DNA from: Desulfobacterales bacterium
Lineage (GTDB): Bacteria; Desulfobacterota; Desulfobacteria; Desulfobacterales; JAFDCJ01
Assembly: GCA_029939875.1 (NCBI GenBank)
Contig: JAOZSC010000228.1
Span: forward strand, 1-5,092
Reading direction: 5' to 3'
Length of the DNA: 5,092 bases
This document shows, piece by piece, positions 5,084 to 5,092 of this stretch. Below the pieces are notes generated by a model. That model made no database searches. It was given only the letters and a program-made list of their open reading frames with translations, and had not been told where the DNA came from. Position numbers and translations under genes: made by a program. Numbering within the stretch: the first letter of the stretch is position 1; every line of letters begins with the position of its first letter.

Positions 5084-5092
5084 AAAGGCGCA

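Larger units (their letters stand above)
4751..5092. other. AT-rich non-coding stretch, no supported gene
   Basis: About 340 bp upstream of the Cys-rich gene hold its ribosome binding site, two candidate promoters on minus and a set of TTTGTCAG repeats at the right end. A 53-codon + frame (4849-5010) has no Shine-Dalgarno sequence and runs through the repeats, so it was not called. Base composition is clearly more AT-rich than the genes to the left. Confidence 0.6.

Overview
The window reads as ordinary chromosome from a Gram-negative bacterium, about half G+C, with AT-rich control regions. My best guess is a Desulfobacterota member (sulfate-reducer-like). This rests on the iron-sulfur variant of the flavoenzyme at the left edge, a small four-cysteine protein of a kind I associate with that group, and a sigma-54-controlled phage-shock locus. 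It is inference from memory; nothing in the window is diagnostic of a taxon.

Left (1-995): the C-terminal half of an old-yellow-enzyme/2,4-dienoyl-CoA-reductase-type iron-sulfur flavoprotein on +. Its stop overlaps that of the next gene, pspF, which is convergent.

Centre (992-3594): a complete phage-shock (Psp) envelope-stress module. pspF lies on -. A 227-bp control region separates it from pspA-pspB-pspC on +. The control region holds a sigma-70-like promoter for pspF, a tandem 9-bp repeat and an AT-rich block, and a sigma-54 -24/-12 promoter followed by a strong Shine-Dalgarno sequence for pspA. PspF keeps the GAFTGA motif that contacts sigma-54 and the surface Trp through which PspA inhibits it. 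The expected circuit is therefore intact: PspA holds PspF off, and membrane-bound PspB/PspC recruit PspA under envelope stress, freeing PspF to fire the operon. pspB and pspC overlap and are probably translationally coupled.

Right of psp (3595-4440): an intergenic cluster of short direct and inverted repeats that runs into the 3' end of a convergent isochorismatase-family cysteine hydrolase on -. This hydrolase has its own sigma-70-like promoter, and a clean 7-1-7 palindrome sits over its -10/start site, which looks like a repressor operator.

Far right (4464-5092): a short gene on - for a four-Cys, probably metal-binding protein, with a good ribosome binding site and a strong intrinsic terminator right after its stop. 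Upstream of it, 340 bp of AT-rich sequence hold repeated TTTGTCAG motifs and candidate promoters but no convincing gene. I found no CRISPR array, transposase, tRNA, rRNA or phage gene. The least explained items are the small Cys protein, the operator palindrome, the repeat cluster at 3600-3720 and the TTTGTCAG repeats at the right end.
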